A stretch of 64,000 nucleotides of DNA, from contig NZ_JAENIL010000002.1 of NCBI RefSeq assembly GCF_016595505.1, forward strand, positions 124,001 through 188,000, given 5' to 3'. The notes beneath the pieces were generated by a model. That model was given only the letters and a program-made list of their open reading frames with translations. It did not search any database and was not told the origin of the DNA. Below, one piece after another: positions 8,822-23,433 of the stretch (positions are counted from its first letter, which is position 1; each line of letters starts with the position of its first letter). This DNA comes from Pelagicoccus mobilis (GTDB taxonomy: Bacteria > Verrucomicrobiota > Verrucomicrobiia > Opitutales > Opitutaceae). Both the position numbers and the translations under genes were made by a program.

Positions 8822-10276
8822 CTACTTTTTCGCTTCCGCGTCGTACTGACGTAAGCTGAAAGTGAAGTTCTCGTTATGAGTCCGAGCATTCTTCATGATC
8901 TTCTCCATACGCTCGACAACCTCCGGATAGCTTCCAGCAAGGTTAACGCTTTCACTTGGATCAGACGAAAGGTCGAAGAGCTTCAGTCGACGATTCGGGT
9001 GTTTCAACACATCGTACTTCACTGCTTTCCAATTTCCGAGACGTACAGCCTGGCGGCCGCCTTTGTCATGAAACTCCCAATACAGATACTCATGCGTTTT
9101 CTGATTCTCCACGTCTCCCAACAATGTCGGCAACATCGAAAGTCCGTCCATTTTTGCTGACGACTCAGCGCCAGCCATTTCGGCAAAAGTCGGCATCATA
9201 TCCCAGAATGCTGAGATGAGATCGCTACGCTCTCCGGCCTCAATCTTGCCCGGCCAGTATGCGATCATCGGAACACGAACCCCACCTTCATACAAGTCAC
9301 GTTTCTTACCGCGGAACACGCCATTGCTGTCGAAGAAATCTGGGTCTGCGCCACCTTCAAAATGCGGACCGTTGTCCGAAGTCACAATCACGAGCGTGTT
9401 TTCAGCAATTCCTAGTTCCTCTAGCTTCGCGACAACCTCTCCAACGTGCCGATCAAAAACCGACATCATTGCAGCGAATGCGGTGCGTGGTTCAGCCTGA
9501 GACTGATAGTACCCAGTTCTCAACTTCGGGCCATCATCCATTCCCTCAAAAGGCTTAACTTCCTCGAATTTCCCACGGAATCGCTCCATATCCTCCTCAG
9601 GCGCCGCCAACTCCGCATGAGGGATGATTGTTGGGATGTAACAAAAAAACGGAACATCCTTGTTTTTCTCGATAAACTCGAGCGACTTCTGGTGAATGAG
9701 CTCCGGAGCGTATTCACCACTAGCCGTACCTGCATTTCCTTCGAGAATCACCTTCTCCTCATTGTCCCACAAATGGTAAGGATAGTAGTGATGCCCCAGA
9801 CGCTGACAGTTGAATCCATAGAATACATCGAAGTGATTCATCGGATCCCCTTCAGATCCTGGGTAGCCTAACCCCCATTTTCCAAATGCGCCAGTAACGT
9901 ATCCAGATTCCTGCAACAATTGAGGGAGCGTCTGAACGTCAGCGGGCATGGGCAACTGCCCCTCGGGCTGTATTTCGAAATTGCCGCGAATCGGAGTGTG
10001 CCCAGTGTGTAGACCTGTCATAAGGCAGGAACGCGAAGGAGCGCAAACGGTACTCCCCGAATAATGTTGCGTAAATACCATTCCGAGCTCCGCCAAGCGA
10101 TCGACCTCAGGGGTCTGGAACTTCGTTTGCCCAAAGCTGCTCAAGTCACCATAGCCCAGATCATCGGCCAAGATGTAGACAATATTTGGCTGTGTAGATT
10201 CTCGAGCCTGTCCGAGAAGGATAATGCTCGCGAAAGCAAAGAAGCAAATTTTGGATACAAATCGTTGTCGTTTCAT
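8822..10276 (-). CDS. Exported arylsulfatase-like sulfatase (family S1)
   Basis: 484 residues with a signal peptide (ICFFAFASIILLGQA). Motif CAPSRSCLMTG starts at C78, the predicted formylglycine; 'LADDLGYGD' (36-44) gives the two metal-binding aspartates, 'GKWGLG' and 'IIPHAELAAP' are at the expected places and 'TLVIVTSDNGPHFEGG' is the distal metal/sulfate site. This layout is close to the arylsulfatase A / galactosamine-6-sulfatase type of bacterial sulfatases. The protein is expected in the periplasm. It is transcribed after the TonB receptor gene but is separated from it by a strong-looking terminator, so it probably has its own promoter in the ~45 bases between terminator and start. It leads a two-gene unit with the next sulfatase. 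Confidence 0.92.
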   Translation of the reverse strand: MKRQRFVSKICFFAFASIILLGQARESTQPNIVYILADDLGYGDLSSFGQTKFQTPEVDRLAELGMVFTQHYSGSTVCAPSRSCLMTGLHTGHTPIRGNFEIQPEGQLPMPADVQTLPQLLQESGYVTGAFGKWGLGYPGSEGDPMNHFDVFYGFNCQRLGHHYYPYHLWDNEEKVILEGNAGTASGEYAPELIHQKSLEFIEKNKDVPFFCYIPTIIPHAELAAPEEDMERFRGKFEEVKPFEGMDDGPKLRTGYYQSQAEPRTAFAAMMSVFDRHVGEVVAKLEELGIAENTLVIVTSDNGPHFEGGADPDFFDSNGVFRGKKRDLYEGGVRVPMIAYWPGKIEAGERSDLISAFWDMMPTFAEMAGAESSAKMDGLSMLPTLLGDVENQKTHEYLYWEFHDKGGRQAVRLGNWKAVKYDVLKHPNRRLKLFDLSSDPSESVNLAGSYPEVVERMEKIMKNARTHNENFTFSLRQYDAEAKK

Positions 10277-10325
10277 TCGTTTATAATAAATCTTGGGAAC
10301 CGTTTTTTGGCTTTGCCAATTGTAT

Positions 10326-10362
10326 AAAAAAGGCAGCCAAGACTATTGAAAGCTCGACTGCC
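10326..10362 (-). terminator. Rho-independent terminator of the TonB receptor gene
   Basis: Read on the minus strand the sequence is GGCAGTCGAG, an 11-base loop, then CTTGGCTGCC followed by TTTTTT. The two arms pair over all ten positions if two G-U pairs are allowed. It lies 25 bases after the TonB receptor stop codon and before the next sulfatase gene, and is the clearest intrinsic terminator in the window. Confidence 0.75.
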
Positions 10363-10386
10363 CGCATTTCTCAATTTTTCTCGGGG

Positions 10387-13300
10387 CTAGAACTTCAGAC
10401 GCATTGTCACGCGAGCGCTGCGCGGCTCTTGATACCGGTACTGGTTGTACCCGGTAAACGCGTTATTAAAGCTCATCGGCAAGATGTCGTCGTTGTCCAA
10501 GACGTTCTTGATGTTGAGTTGTAGATCCATCTCGGTCTTCTCTCCAAAGAACTTTGTCTTGAAGCGGTATCGCGCCATAAGGTCAGCCATGAAAGTGTCA
10601 GTACCGTAGACCGTATCCATAACGATCGGTTCACCATCCGCACCAAGGGCAGCTTCGCCGAAATCGATACCGAAGTTTCCGTTGAGATCCTCAAAGTCGA
10701 CAATCGCGTCCACCGCATTTTGATCCTGCCAACGCAAGGCACCACCAAAGGAGAAGCCCTTCAGACTACCTTCCTTAAAGGTATAGTTTCCGCTGAAGTT
10801 CGCCTTGTGAGCACGTTCTCCAAACCCGATCGACTTCTGCGCCTTCGTCTTTATCACGTTTCCATAAACGACGTTTAAAACATCCTGGGCACTGTTACGG
10901 GTTGAACCGTCAACCTTCCAGTCAATGCCAAGATCGCTATCGAGGTCGAGACCCGCTTGGGCGAGAACGTCCGCGTAGTACTCGCTTTCGGCTTCCATCC
11001 AATCGAGCGTCTGGTCGAGTACGTTCACCAAGTCTCTCTGGCTGTAGCTGTAGTTGAAAGAGAAGCGCAAATTCTTTGTCATGTTGCCCACCAAGCGTAA
11101 CTCGTATCCCTTGCCTTCACCGTCTCCCAAGCCTCCATTAAAGCTCGGAGTACGCACATCGTACTCTTCTGGGGAGATTAAGTTCAATGGGTTCCCTTCA
11201 CCATCCTCGAGTCCGACAAGAGCGTCCATGATACGCGTTGCCGCTTGGTCGGCTTTACCGTCTTGGAAGAAGAATCGATTTCGCTCATCGATATTGAAGT
11301 GACTCAGACGGCCGGAGATCTTCCCATCCATCAGGTCGAACGAAATACCAACATCGTACGACTCACCCACGAGTCCAGGGGCAACGCGTCCGTCAGGAGC
11401 GATTCGCTCGTTTATTTTCGGCAGAGAACGACCACTCGAGTAGTTACTGAAAACACTAAACGTCTCATTCAGGTGGAACACACCACCAAAACTGCGACTG
11501 ATCCCTTTCACAGTAGTCTCGTTTCGGACGTCATCAAGAAGAACCCATTCGTTCACCATACCGTCTCCATCATAATCTACTACGCCCGTATTCGCCAAAG
11601 TATCACGCACGGAGTCGGCCTGATCTATTACGAGATCGTCGACTCTATAACCCATAGTCGTAACAAGACGACCATCCATGAAATAACTCTGGTTCGCGAT
11701 CATGAAGATGTCGTCGTCAGTCACGTCATTGGAAATAGCAAACTCACCAGTAGGAACAAACGTCGTCTCAACTGGCGTCACCGAACCATCCGGCATGGGA
11801 ACGCCCATGCTCATGTCAGTTGGAAAGCGTCCGGTATAGAAAGTATCCCATTCACCAAATGTAACGTAGTTGCGACGAAACACACGATTCCGGGAGTGTT
11901 CAGGATTCGCATGAGTCCCCCCGAAGGACGCGAGACCGTCGGCCGTGAAGACTTCAAAAGTATTTTCGCGATTAAACAATTCCTCTTGCTTCTCTACGAG
12001 TAAAGCAAGGCGATGACGTCCCAGTATATCTCCAGTCTTCCCCTCGAACATCTCACGAAAGTCCAGGTCGTAAGAAAAAGTAGCTCGCAAACCTTCCAAC
12101 TCCTTGCGGTTGGAATCAGTTCGCCATGTGTTTTCCATATAGAACTCACCATAATTCGAGTTATCCCCAACAAGATTAGCTTCCCTGTATGGGTTTCCTG
12201 ATACGCTAGACCCGAAGTTTTCTACCAAGTCCACACGAATTTCCGTGCCTCCTGGATTCGTGCCAAACGTATTCAAAGTCTCGTCGTAGTAAGCAATCTC
12301 CATCCGGAAATCTTCCGAGAAGCTGTGTTCAGCAGCCAAGAGCAATTGATCCCAATCTGAACTCAATTTTGCGTCGGGTCCTTCGGTCGCAACGATATCT
12401 GGAATTGCGTATTCACCAAAGACACTCGAGTCATCGTACAAGCGACGCCCCGCGTAGTTTGCTGTAAAATCATCGTCCGTGCTTTTATCATTATAGACAG
12501 AACTTCGGGGAGAGTGACGCCAATTATAAGCAGAGTAGGTTCCATCCGCATTCTCGATCGCAACAATGCGAGCATTTCCATTCAAGACATCAATGCCATT
12601 ACCCGACTGAGCAATACCGCGTCCATTGCCCCCGTAGCTTGGCTCTAGTTGCCCTTCTCCGAGCCATTCGGAAAACTGGTCAGAAGGACCGAACGGACGG
12701 TGGTTAGACCGCGACAAATCTCCGTCCTCAAAAGAGAATCGGAAACTCGTCCGCTTAGACGCTTTAAAAGTACCAGCGAGAGCAACACGACTGGTGTCCT
12801 TAAATTGAAAGTTGCGATGCCCACCTTTATCTTGCTCAAGAGCGTTCAGGCGAATCGCCAACTTATCCTCAATCAAGACCTTGTTCAAGTCCACTGATGC
12901 CCGTCGATGGTCCCAGCTACCGTACTGCAGTTCCAATTTAGTAAGATCCTTACCAGTGATCGCACGCTTTGTAGTTGCATTCGCAGTACCGCCAATCGAT
13001 CCAACTCCAAAAAGCACTCCGTTTGGTCCTTTAGAAAAATCGAAACGCTCAACATTGTAAACATCGTCCGGAGAATTCCACATTATAAAGTCTCGCGTCC
13101 TTGAACCGGAAAAACCGCGAGAGCGAAAACTGTTACGCTGATTGGGGAGTGAGCTATTAAACGTACCGGAATTCGCCGCTCCCTGCGATTCGAACTCTTC
13201 CGTCTGCACATTGCCTTGGTAAACCAGCAGCTCTTCAAAGTCGTTTACTCCCAAATCCTCGAGCAACTCCAAGGTCGTTACTTCGACCATTGCAGGGGTG

Positions 13301-13512
13301 TCCTTCAGCGACGAGTTGAGGCGGCTTCCAGACAGCGTGCTCTCTGCACGGTAGCCTTCATCTTCCGCAGCTTTTACCTCAAATGGGCTAAGTTCGAAAA
13401 TATCCTCTTCGCCGGCATCTTGAGCCGAAGCAAACGGTGAAAAAGCAACGGCTGCTGCTGCGATTGGAGTGAACACTACCTTGGTGTCACCTTTGTAGCT
13501 ATGTCTAAGCAT
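10387..13512 (-). CDS. TonB-dependent outer-membrane receptor (SusC-unlike, opitutal type)
   Basis: About 1041 residues. The chosen start MLRHSYKGDTKVVFTPIAAAAVAF gives a normal signal peptide ending near 'FASAQDA'; the frame extends 27 residues further upstream but that piece has no signal character. The mature protein starts with an acidic stretch and 'ELSPFEVKA', then a plug domain ('LKDTPAMVEVTTLELLEDLG', 'FDFSKGPNGVLFG', 'IGGTANATTK') and a long 22-strand barrel region ending in the aromatic C-terminus 'RVTMRLKF' expected for outer-membrane insertion. There is no carboxypeptidase-like domain and no SusD partner nearby, as is usual in Verrucomicrobiota. It probably imports an oligosaccharide released by the neighbouring hydrolases and sulfatases. 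A terminator follows the gene. Confidence 0.92.
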   Translation of the reverse strand: MLRHSYKGDTKVVFTPIAAAAVAFSPFASAQDAGEEDIFELSPFEVKAAEDEGYRAESTLSGSRLNSSLKDTPAMVEVTTLELLEDLGVNDFEELLVYQGNVQTEEFESQGAANSGTFNSSLPNQRNSFRSRGFSGSRTRDFIMWNSPDDVYNVERFDFSKGPNGVLFGVGSIGGTANATTKRAITGKDLTKLELQYGSWDHRRASVDLNKVLIEDKLAIRLNALEQDKGGHRNFQFKDTSRVALAGTFKASKRTSFRFSFEDGDLSRSNHRPFGPSDQFSEWLGEGQLEPSYGGNGRGIAQSGNGIDVLNGNARIVAIENADGTYSAYNWRHSPRSSVYNDKSTDDDFTANYAGRRLYDDSSVFGEYAIPDIVATEGPDAKLSSDWDQLLLAAEHSFSEDFRMEIAYYDETLNTFGTNPGGTEIRVDLVENFGSSVSGNPYREANLVGDNSNYGEFYMENTWRTDSNRKELEGLRATFSYDLDFREMFEGKTGDILGRHRLALLVEKQEELFNRENTFEVFTADGLASFGGTHANPEHSRNRVFRRNYVTFGEWDTFYTGRFPTDMSMGVPMPDGSVTPVETTFVPTGEFAISNDVTDDDIFMIANQSYFMDGRLVTTMGYRVDDLVIDQADSVRDTLANTGVVDYDGDGMVNEWVLLDDVRNETTVKGISRSFGGVFHLNETFSVFSNYSSGRSLPKINERIAPDGRVAPGLVGESYDVGISFDLMDGKISGRLSHFNIDERNRFFFQDGKADQAATRIMDALVGLEDGEGNPLNLISPEEYDVRTPSFNGGLGDGEGKGYELRLVGNMTKNLRFSFNYSYSQRDLVNVLDQTLDWMEAESEYYADVLAQAGLDLDSDLGIDWKVDGSTRNSAQDVLNVVYGNVIKTKAQKSIGFGERAHKANFSGNYTFKEGSLKGFSFGGALRWQDQNAVDAIVDFEDLNGNFGIDFGEAALGADGEPIVMDTVYGTDTFMADLMARYRFKTKFFGEKTEMDLQLNIKNVLDNDDILPMSFNNAFTGYNQYRYQEPRSARVTMRLKF

Positions 13513-13678
13513 TTCGATTGGGATTTTGGGGTTGGTCGATAATACACCAGAGACGCTAAGTTCGCACCCGCCAGGGCAACAAAACTGGGCCATTCGAATT
13601 AATTGGGGTATTCTCGATCGGTATGGGTTCTTTGTTTTGTTCTAGATGAAGTATCTCATGGAGAGTCGTCTTCGTCAT

Positions 13679-13696
13679 CCTACACGTTCGTGTAGG
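13679..13696. repeat. Palindromic intergenic repeat CCTACACGTTCGTGTAGG
   Basis: Perfect 8-base inverted arms around a TT centre, between the TonB receptor start and the stop of the upstream hydrolase gene. Two close variants occur in the intergenic region at 17195-17247, so this is a small repeat family rather than a chance hairpin. It may act as a transcript stem-loop between the two genes. Confidence 0.65.
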
Positions 13697-13737
13697 GCGA
13701 TGTTTGCGGGGAAAACTCTCGGGCTAATTCATGTTCA

Positions 13738-15144
13738 TTAATCAAGCACCAGCGTCACCATGGTGACCGACCTAGCAGGGATCTTGAGTTCGATATCGGA
13801 AGAAGAAATTCGTGCAGGAATCCCTGATGCCTTAACATAGCTCGTTCCTTCCAAGGGCTTGTTGTTGAGTGCAGGATCGATATCGACCCACTGGTCGAAA
13901 TAGGCGTCACCACGAAGCGATCCGTTCGCCAGGCTGATGGTGAACGCGTCATGTTCCAACTCGCTCATGTTCAGAGCGTAGAACCGTATCGTGTTTCCTT
14001 TCCTTAAAGCCCTGGTGTGGAGTTTTCCATTGGTCAAAATCTCCTCTCCGTCAAAATCCGTGACTTTCACCGGCGAATATCCAAGCAAGTGAGTTGTGAT
14101 CTCTCTCATCACATCGCCTCGAAAACTATCGAACTCGCGCTGATAGTGCCACCAGATGAACCCTGTCATACCAAGGTCGATACAATCCCAAAGTGAACCG
14201 ATCGCGTCCTCCGACTCGTCAAAATCATCTGCATTGGGACGGGTATTCCAATGCAACTCCGTATGCCACTTAGGCCGCTCGCCCGCTAAAGCCAGATCAT
14301 GCTCCAGCAACTTCAGATGGCTATCGCGATCTTCGGGGTAATAGTGAGTCCCATAGATATCCATACTGTGCCCGCCCTTGCGTTCCATCAGTTTATCCAT
14401 CCATCCATTTGAGTTCGGATAGTAATCTTCAGGACCAATTAACAATGGTACCGGAAGCGACTCTTCACCACCTTTACTGCGAACCTTGTTGCGACGCTTC
14501 AGTTCCTCTCGAAATGCCTTCACGATCCTAACGTGCACTTTCGGATTAATACGCCCTTCGTTGAAAAAGTACTCGTTATCCAATCCTAGAAAGTGAGTGG
14601 GAATGCCGTGACCAAACATGTATTCAATATAGTCGACTAGCAGGATGGCGTACTTTCGAGGGTCCACTCCGCGATCAGCAACCCCATCCCCGTCGCTATC
14701 CGTTTTCAGAGTCCACAGAGGAAAGCTGGCAGGACCGTTGAGTTTCTTGCTCGCGAAAATCTTCAGATCTGGATTCACCGCGAGCGCGTTTTTCAGTGCC
14801 GTAACCTCCTGCTCGTAATACTTGCCGTCAACTTCGCCCGGAGCGGGGTGAGCCGGTTTCCCCGGGCGTGGTTTACGGGGATGATCCCTCGTTCCATAAA
14901 TCGAAGTGCGGATTCCATTGAACCCATCATCGGCGAACAATGTGTGAGCATTGTACAGAGGATCGCCTTCCGCGACCTGCTTCGCCGCGTAAGGACTCTT
15001 AAGATCGAAGAACACAGTATCGATCACTTGCCCTTGTTCATCCGGATAAATGGTAGCGTATTTGTCGCTGCCATTCCCATAAGCGGCACTGACCAACAAA
15101 CCTGTCACAAGACCGGCAAATAGAATTCGTATCATCTTTTTCAT
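13738..15144 (-). CDS. Secreted clan GH-A glycoside hydrolase (GH30/GH86-like, family uncertain)
   Basis: 468 residues with a signal peptide (MIRILFAGLVTGLLVSAAYG). A TIM-barrel type of clan A is suggested by the pair 'LGLDNEYFF' with E191 as candidate acid/base and 'KWHTELHWN' with E297 as candidate nucleophile, followed by 'GFIWWHYQREF' and a C-terminal small beta-domain ending in 'RSVTMVTLVLD', as in GH30 and GH86 enzymes. An inserted calcium-type loop 'DSDGDGVADRGVDP' lies at 149-162. The exact family and substrate cannot be named from sequence alone; a sulfated galactan fits the neighbours. The start is 7 bases after the stop of the upstream sulfatase gene, so the two are one operon leading to the TonB receptor. 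Confidence 0.7.
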   Translation of the reverse strand: MKKMIRILFAGLVTGLLVSAAYGNGSDKYATIYPDEQGQVIDTVFFDLKSPYAAKQVAEGDPLYNAHTLFADDGFNGIRTSIYGTRDHPRKPRPGKPAHPAPGEVDGKYYEQEVTALKNALAVNPDLKIFASKKLNGPASFPLWTLKTDSDGDGVADRGVDPRKYAILLVDYIEYMFGHGIPTHFLGLDNEYFFNEGRINPKVHVRIVKAFREELKRRNKVRSKGGEESLPVPLLIGPEDYYPNSNGWMDKLMERKGGHSMDIYGTHYYPEDRDSHLKLLEHDLALAGERPKWHTELHWNTRPNADDFDESEDAIGSLWDCIDLGMTGFIWWHYQREFDSFRGDVMREITTHLLGYSPVKVTDFDGEEILTNGKLHTRALRKGNTIRFYALNMSELEHDAFTISLANGSLRGDAYFDQWVDIDPALNNKPLEGTSYVKASGIPARISSSDIELKIPARSVTMVTLVLD

Positions 15145-15151
15145 TACTTTC

Positions 15152-20499
<5,348 letters not shown>

Positions 20500-20543
20500 G
20501 CAGAGGCCGTTGACGGAATGGAAATACTGTAGAGAATTTTACC

Positions 20544-22634
20544 GTGCATCTACACAGAGCAAATCCGAGCCAAGGAAACCGTCAAAGTCGGACGGATCTC
20601 GGTTGGGTGCGAATACTCCTGATCGCCAGCTGCCTCGCCACAATTGGATTTGCCCTCTTCGCCTGCGGAGCGGGACCGGATGATGCCGGCCTGTTTCCCT
20701 CTGCCAAGATCGCTCAACTCAAGGCGGAAAAGTCTAGTCTAGCGGAGCAACTGCCCGAACTGCCTCCTCGTGAAGTGAAAGCCATGAATGGCTTCCTTGG
20801 CTACCACAGCGCACTGCTTCCAGTCGATCGTTCATCAAGCGAGAGGGAGCGTCGAATCGACTTCCACCTGCAGCGAAAGAAGAGCCAGCCAATCCACACC
20901 ATAGCCCTAATGCCGGCTTACAATCCCAAGCTCGGCACTGATCTCTCATACGGATTCCCCAAACGCTTTCGCATCGAGTTGAGAGACGACCCGAATAGCG
21001 AACCGCTAAAAGTCTACGACTTCACAGAGGAGGACTATCCCACTCCGGCCATCACGCCGCTCATCCTGTCTGAGGTGAACACCGCCAGCAATATGGTCCG
21101 CCTTGTTGTCGAAAAAGGTGTCGTGGACGACGGCCTAGAATACTTCGCCCTCGGAGAGGTCTACATCATCACCGAAAACCGAGACGGCAAACTCACCAAC
21201 GTCGCCCCCTACTCTCGCCCAAGTTTTTCGGACGGATTCGAATCGCCCCCCACCTGGAGTCAGGACTATCTAGTCGATCGCCTCTCTGCCCTTAACATGA
21301 CACTTGGCTCTCGTTCGAAGCAAGAGACAGACTTCGTATCCATCATTCCTGTACAGGGGGGAGAAGAGCCAATCGAGGTCGTAATCGACCTTGGCCGAGC
21401 GAAGCAAACGGGACGAGTAGCCTTCTTCCCTGCCAAAGCGCCATGGGAGATTTCGCTGCCCCATTTTGGCTATCCGGGAAGCATCACAGTTGAAGGCTAT
21501 TCAAACGAGGATTTTAGCCAGCACCCCATAGACGTTCGCGAAATCGTAGATAGCTGGGACAAAACAAAATCCATGATTCTCGGCGACATCTTCTTCGCCG
21601 TTCCCCTGCGCGGGAGGAACATCCGCTATGTACGACTCCTCTTTCGCGATTTGCCCATTCATGACAACTCCCGCATTTTCGCTATCGGCGAGATCTCCGT
21701 CTTTCAGCAAGGCACCCTCCTCTCCCATAATCGTCCGGTAACGATTTCTGGTCTCAATCAAGCAGATGCGGACCCGTCACTTCTAGTAGACAACTATGCT
21801 TTCAATCAGGAAATTCTGCCCCCAGAGGAATGGCTCAAAGGTGTTGCCAAACGCTACGAGCTAGAAACCAGAACAGCACAAATAGATTTAGAGCTAAGCG
21901 AGCTCGAGCAACGCCTAGGAAGCAATCGCAACCTAGCGATCGGGCTCCTTCTCATAGTGGTGAGCGGAGCTGCTCTGGGCCTTTACACCAACTCTCGACT
22001 CGCCCACTCAAAAGACCTCAAGCGAATCCGCAGCCAGATATCCAGTGACTTGCATGACGATGTTGGCAGTAGCATCGGAGCTCTAACGCTTGGCCTCGAG
22101 CGACTGAAAAACCACAAACACAGTGAGCCCGTCACTCAACTCACCCAAGATCTCAGGCTGATCTCCAAAGAAGCCGCCGTCGCCTTGAGAGAGGCTGTCT
22201 GGCTAACGGACCAAAACTCCATCTCCCTGCACGACCTTGGGAAGATGATGAAAGAGAGAGCCTACTTCATACTCGGCAAGACCGGAGTCAGCTTCGAGAT
22301 GGATAGCGAGTTGCCCGACATCGACATAAGCCTCATCCACAAGCGCAACATTCTTCTCCTCTTCAAAGAGGCCATGCACAATTTCGTGAAGCACGCTCAA
22401 GCCGAAATCCTGTTTATCAGCCTACGGCAAGACCCCAAGGAAGAGTTAATCCTGGAACTCAGAGACGATGGTGTCGGATTTAGCACCTCTCCCGATAAAC
22501 GCAAAGGCTGGGGACTCTCCACTATGTCTAAACGCGCCACCCAAATGGGAGGTCGACTGGACATCACCTCTGATGAAGGTTCGGGTAGTTGCCTCACCCT
22601 TCGTATTCCATTCAAAGAACTTAAAAAACGATGA
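20544..22634 (+). CDS. Sensor histidine kinase (HPK7/NarX-like) with discoidin-like periplasmic sensor
   Basis: 696 residues from a GTG start; a second GTG at codon 22 would start directly at the first membrane segment (VRILLIASCLATIGFALFAC, ~22-41). The periplasmic part contains two beta-sandwich units resembling F5/8-type-C (discoidin) domains, at about 105-210 ('IHTIALMPAYN', 'GFPKRFRIELRDDP') and 275-390 ('EVVIDLGRAKQTGRVAFFP', 'IRYVRLLFRDL'). A short coiled coil (435-460), membrane helix (463-482) and kinase core follow. H504 in 'SSDLHDDVGSSIGAL' is the phosphorylated histidine, and 'LRDDGVGF' with 'GWGLSTMSKRA' forms the ATP site. The stop overlaps the response-regulator start by four bases (ATGA). 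A carbohydrate ligand is likely, given the fold and neighbours. Confidence 0.9.
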   Translation: MHLHRANPSQGNRQSRTDLGWVRILLIASCLATIGFALFACGAGPDDAGLFPSAKIAQLKAEKSSLAEQLPELPPREVKAMNGFLGYHSALLPVDRSSSERERRIDFHLQRKKSQPIHTIALMPAYNPKLGTDLSYGFPKRFRIELRDDPNSEPLKVYDFTEEDYPTPAITPLILSEVNTASNMVRLVVEKGVVDDGLEYFALGEVYIITENRDGKLTNVAPYSRPSFSDGFESPPTWSQDYLVDRLSALNMTLGSRSKQETDFVSIIPVQGGEEPIEVVIDLGRAKQTGRVAFFPAKAPWEISLPHFGYPGSITVEGYSNEDFSQHPIDVREIVDSWDKTKSMILGDIFFAVPLRGRNIRYVRLLFRDLPIHDNSRIFAIGEISVFQQGTLLSHNRPVTISGLNQADADPSLLVDNYAFNQEILPPEEWLKGVAKRYELETRTAQIDLELSELEQRLGSNRNLAIGLLLIVVSGAALGLYTNSRLAHSKDLKRIRSQISSDLHDDVGSSIGALTLGLERLKNHKHSEPVTQLTQDLRLISKEAAVALREAVWLTDQNSISLHDLGKMMKERAYFILGKTGVSFEMDSELPDIDISLIHKRNILLLFKEAMHNFVKHAQAEILFISLRQDPKEELILELRDDGVGFSTSPDKRKGWGLSTMSKRATQMGGRLDITSDEGSGSCLTLRIPFKELKKR

Positions 22635-23290
22635 GCGACGAACATAACACAACCGAGACTCCACCCGTAAAAGTTTGGATGGTTGAGGACGACGGGCCGT
22701 ATCGCGAGCAAATGCACTCCTTGCTCAACGAACGTCCAGGTATCGAGTGCCCGCACAGTTTCGCCGCTTGTGACGATCTTTTTTCTGCGATAGAAAGCGA
22801 ACCACACCCACAGGTCATCCTGATGGACATCGGCCTACCCGGCATGAACGGCCTCGAGGGAATCAAGCAACTCGCCGACGTCGCACCCAACGTCCGAGTC
22901 ATCGTTCTCACTGTATTTGACGACGAGGAAAAAGTGCTCCGAGCCATCGACGCAGGAGCAGCAGGCTACCTCCTCAAGCATGCCTCTACCGAGGAAATAG
23001 AGAAAGGGATCCACGACGTTCTGAGCAGCAAAGCCGCCCTCGATAGCCAAATAGCCCAAGTCATTCTCGATCGCATTAGAACAGAGAAGCCAAAGAAGAA
23101 TCCACTCTCCCCACAGGAAACTGAGGTGCTCTATAAAATCAGCGAAGGTTTGTGTAACAAGGAAATCGCTGACGCGCTCGACATTTCCGCCCACACGGTG
23201 AGTTTTCACCTTCGCAACATCTACAAGAAGTTCGACGTCCACTCTCAAGCAGCGGCCGTATCCAGAGGAATAAGACAGGGCCTTATCTAA
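22631..23290 (+). CDS. Two-component response regulator, NarL/LuxR type
   Basis: 219 residues. The receiver domain (about 13-135) has the acidic pair in 'MVEDDG', phosphoacceptor D66 in 'VILMDIGLPGMNG', T in 'VLTVFDDEE' and K in 'GYLLKHAS'. The C-terminal LuxR-type helix-turn-helix (about 153-219) contains 'LSPQETEVLYKISEGLCNKE' and 'DISAHTVSFHLRNIYKKF'. It overlaps the kinase gene by four bases, so the two are partners made in a fixed ratio. The pair most likely controls adjacent enzyme genes such as the beta-galactosidase upstream and the GH43-like enzyme downstream, but no binding site could be named. Confidence 0.95.
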   Translation: MSDEHNTTETPPVKVWMVEDDGPYREQMHSLLNERPGIECPHSFAACDDLFSAIESEPHPQVILMDIGLPGMNGLEGIKQLADVAPNVRVIVLTVFDDEEKVLRAIDAGAAGYLLKHASTEEIEKGIHDVLSSKAALDSQIAQVILDRIRTEKPKKNPLSPQETEVLYKISEGLCNKEIADALDISAHTVSFHLRNIYKKFDVHSQAAAVSRGIRQGLI

Positions 23291-23300
23291 ATTTTGGAAA

Positions 23301-23377
23301 GGCGGTTATGTCCGGTCACCGCCCGGACCTACAGATTGAATTCGTGATACTTCTGTAGGTCGCCGCGCTGAGGCGAC
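23301..23377. repeat. Tandem stem-loop element after the response-regulator gene
   Basis: Several exact inverted repeats are packed together: GGCGGT/ACCGCC (23301-23323), GTCCGG/CCGGAC (23310-23328), ACCTACAG/CTGTAGGT (23327-23360) and GTCGCC/GGCGAC (23359-23377). No T-run follows, so it is not a standard terminator. The CCTACA...TGTAGG ends recall the palindromes at 13679 and 17195. It looks like a REP-type intergenic repeat and may protect the upstream transcript end. Confidence 0.6.
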
Positions 23378-23433
23378 ATTCAAGATGCGACCCCAAAGAA
23401 CTCCTCCCCCGACGTCCCCAAACGTTCAAAAAC

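Noticed and set aside
11245-12003. A 252-codon plus-strand open frame inside the TonB receptor gene.
   Set aside because: It is antisense to a well supported receptor gene and has no domain-like features.
23301-23377. Hairpin block as a rho-independent terminator.
   Set aside because: No T-run follows any of the stems on either strand, so it is listed as a repeat element instead.
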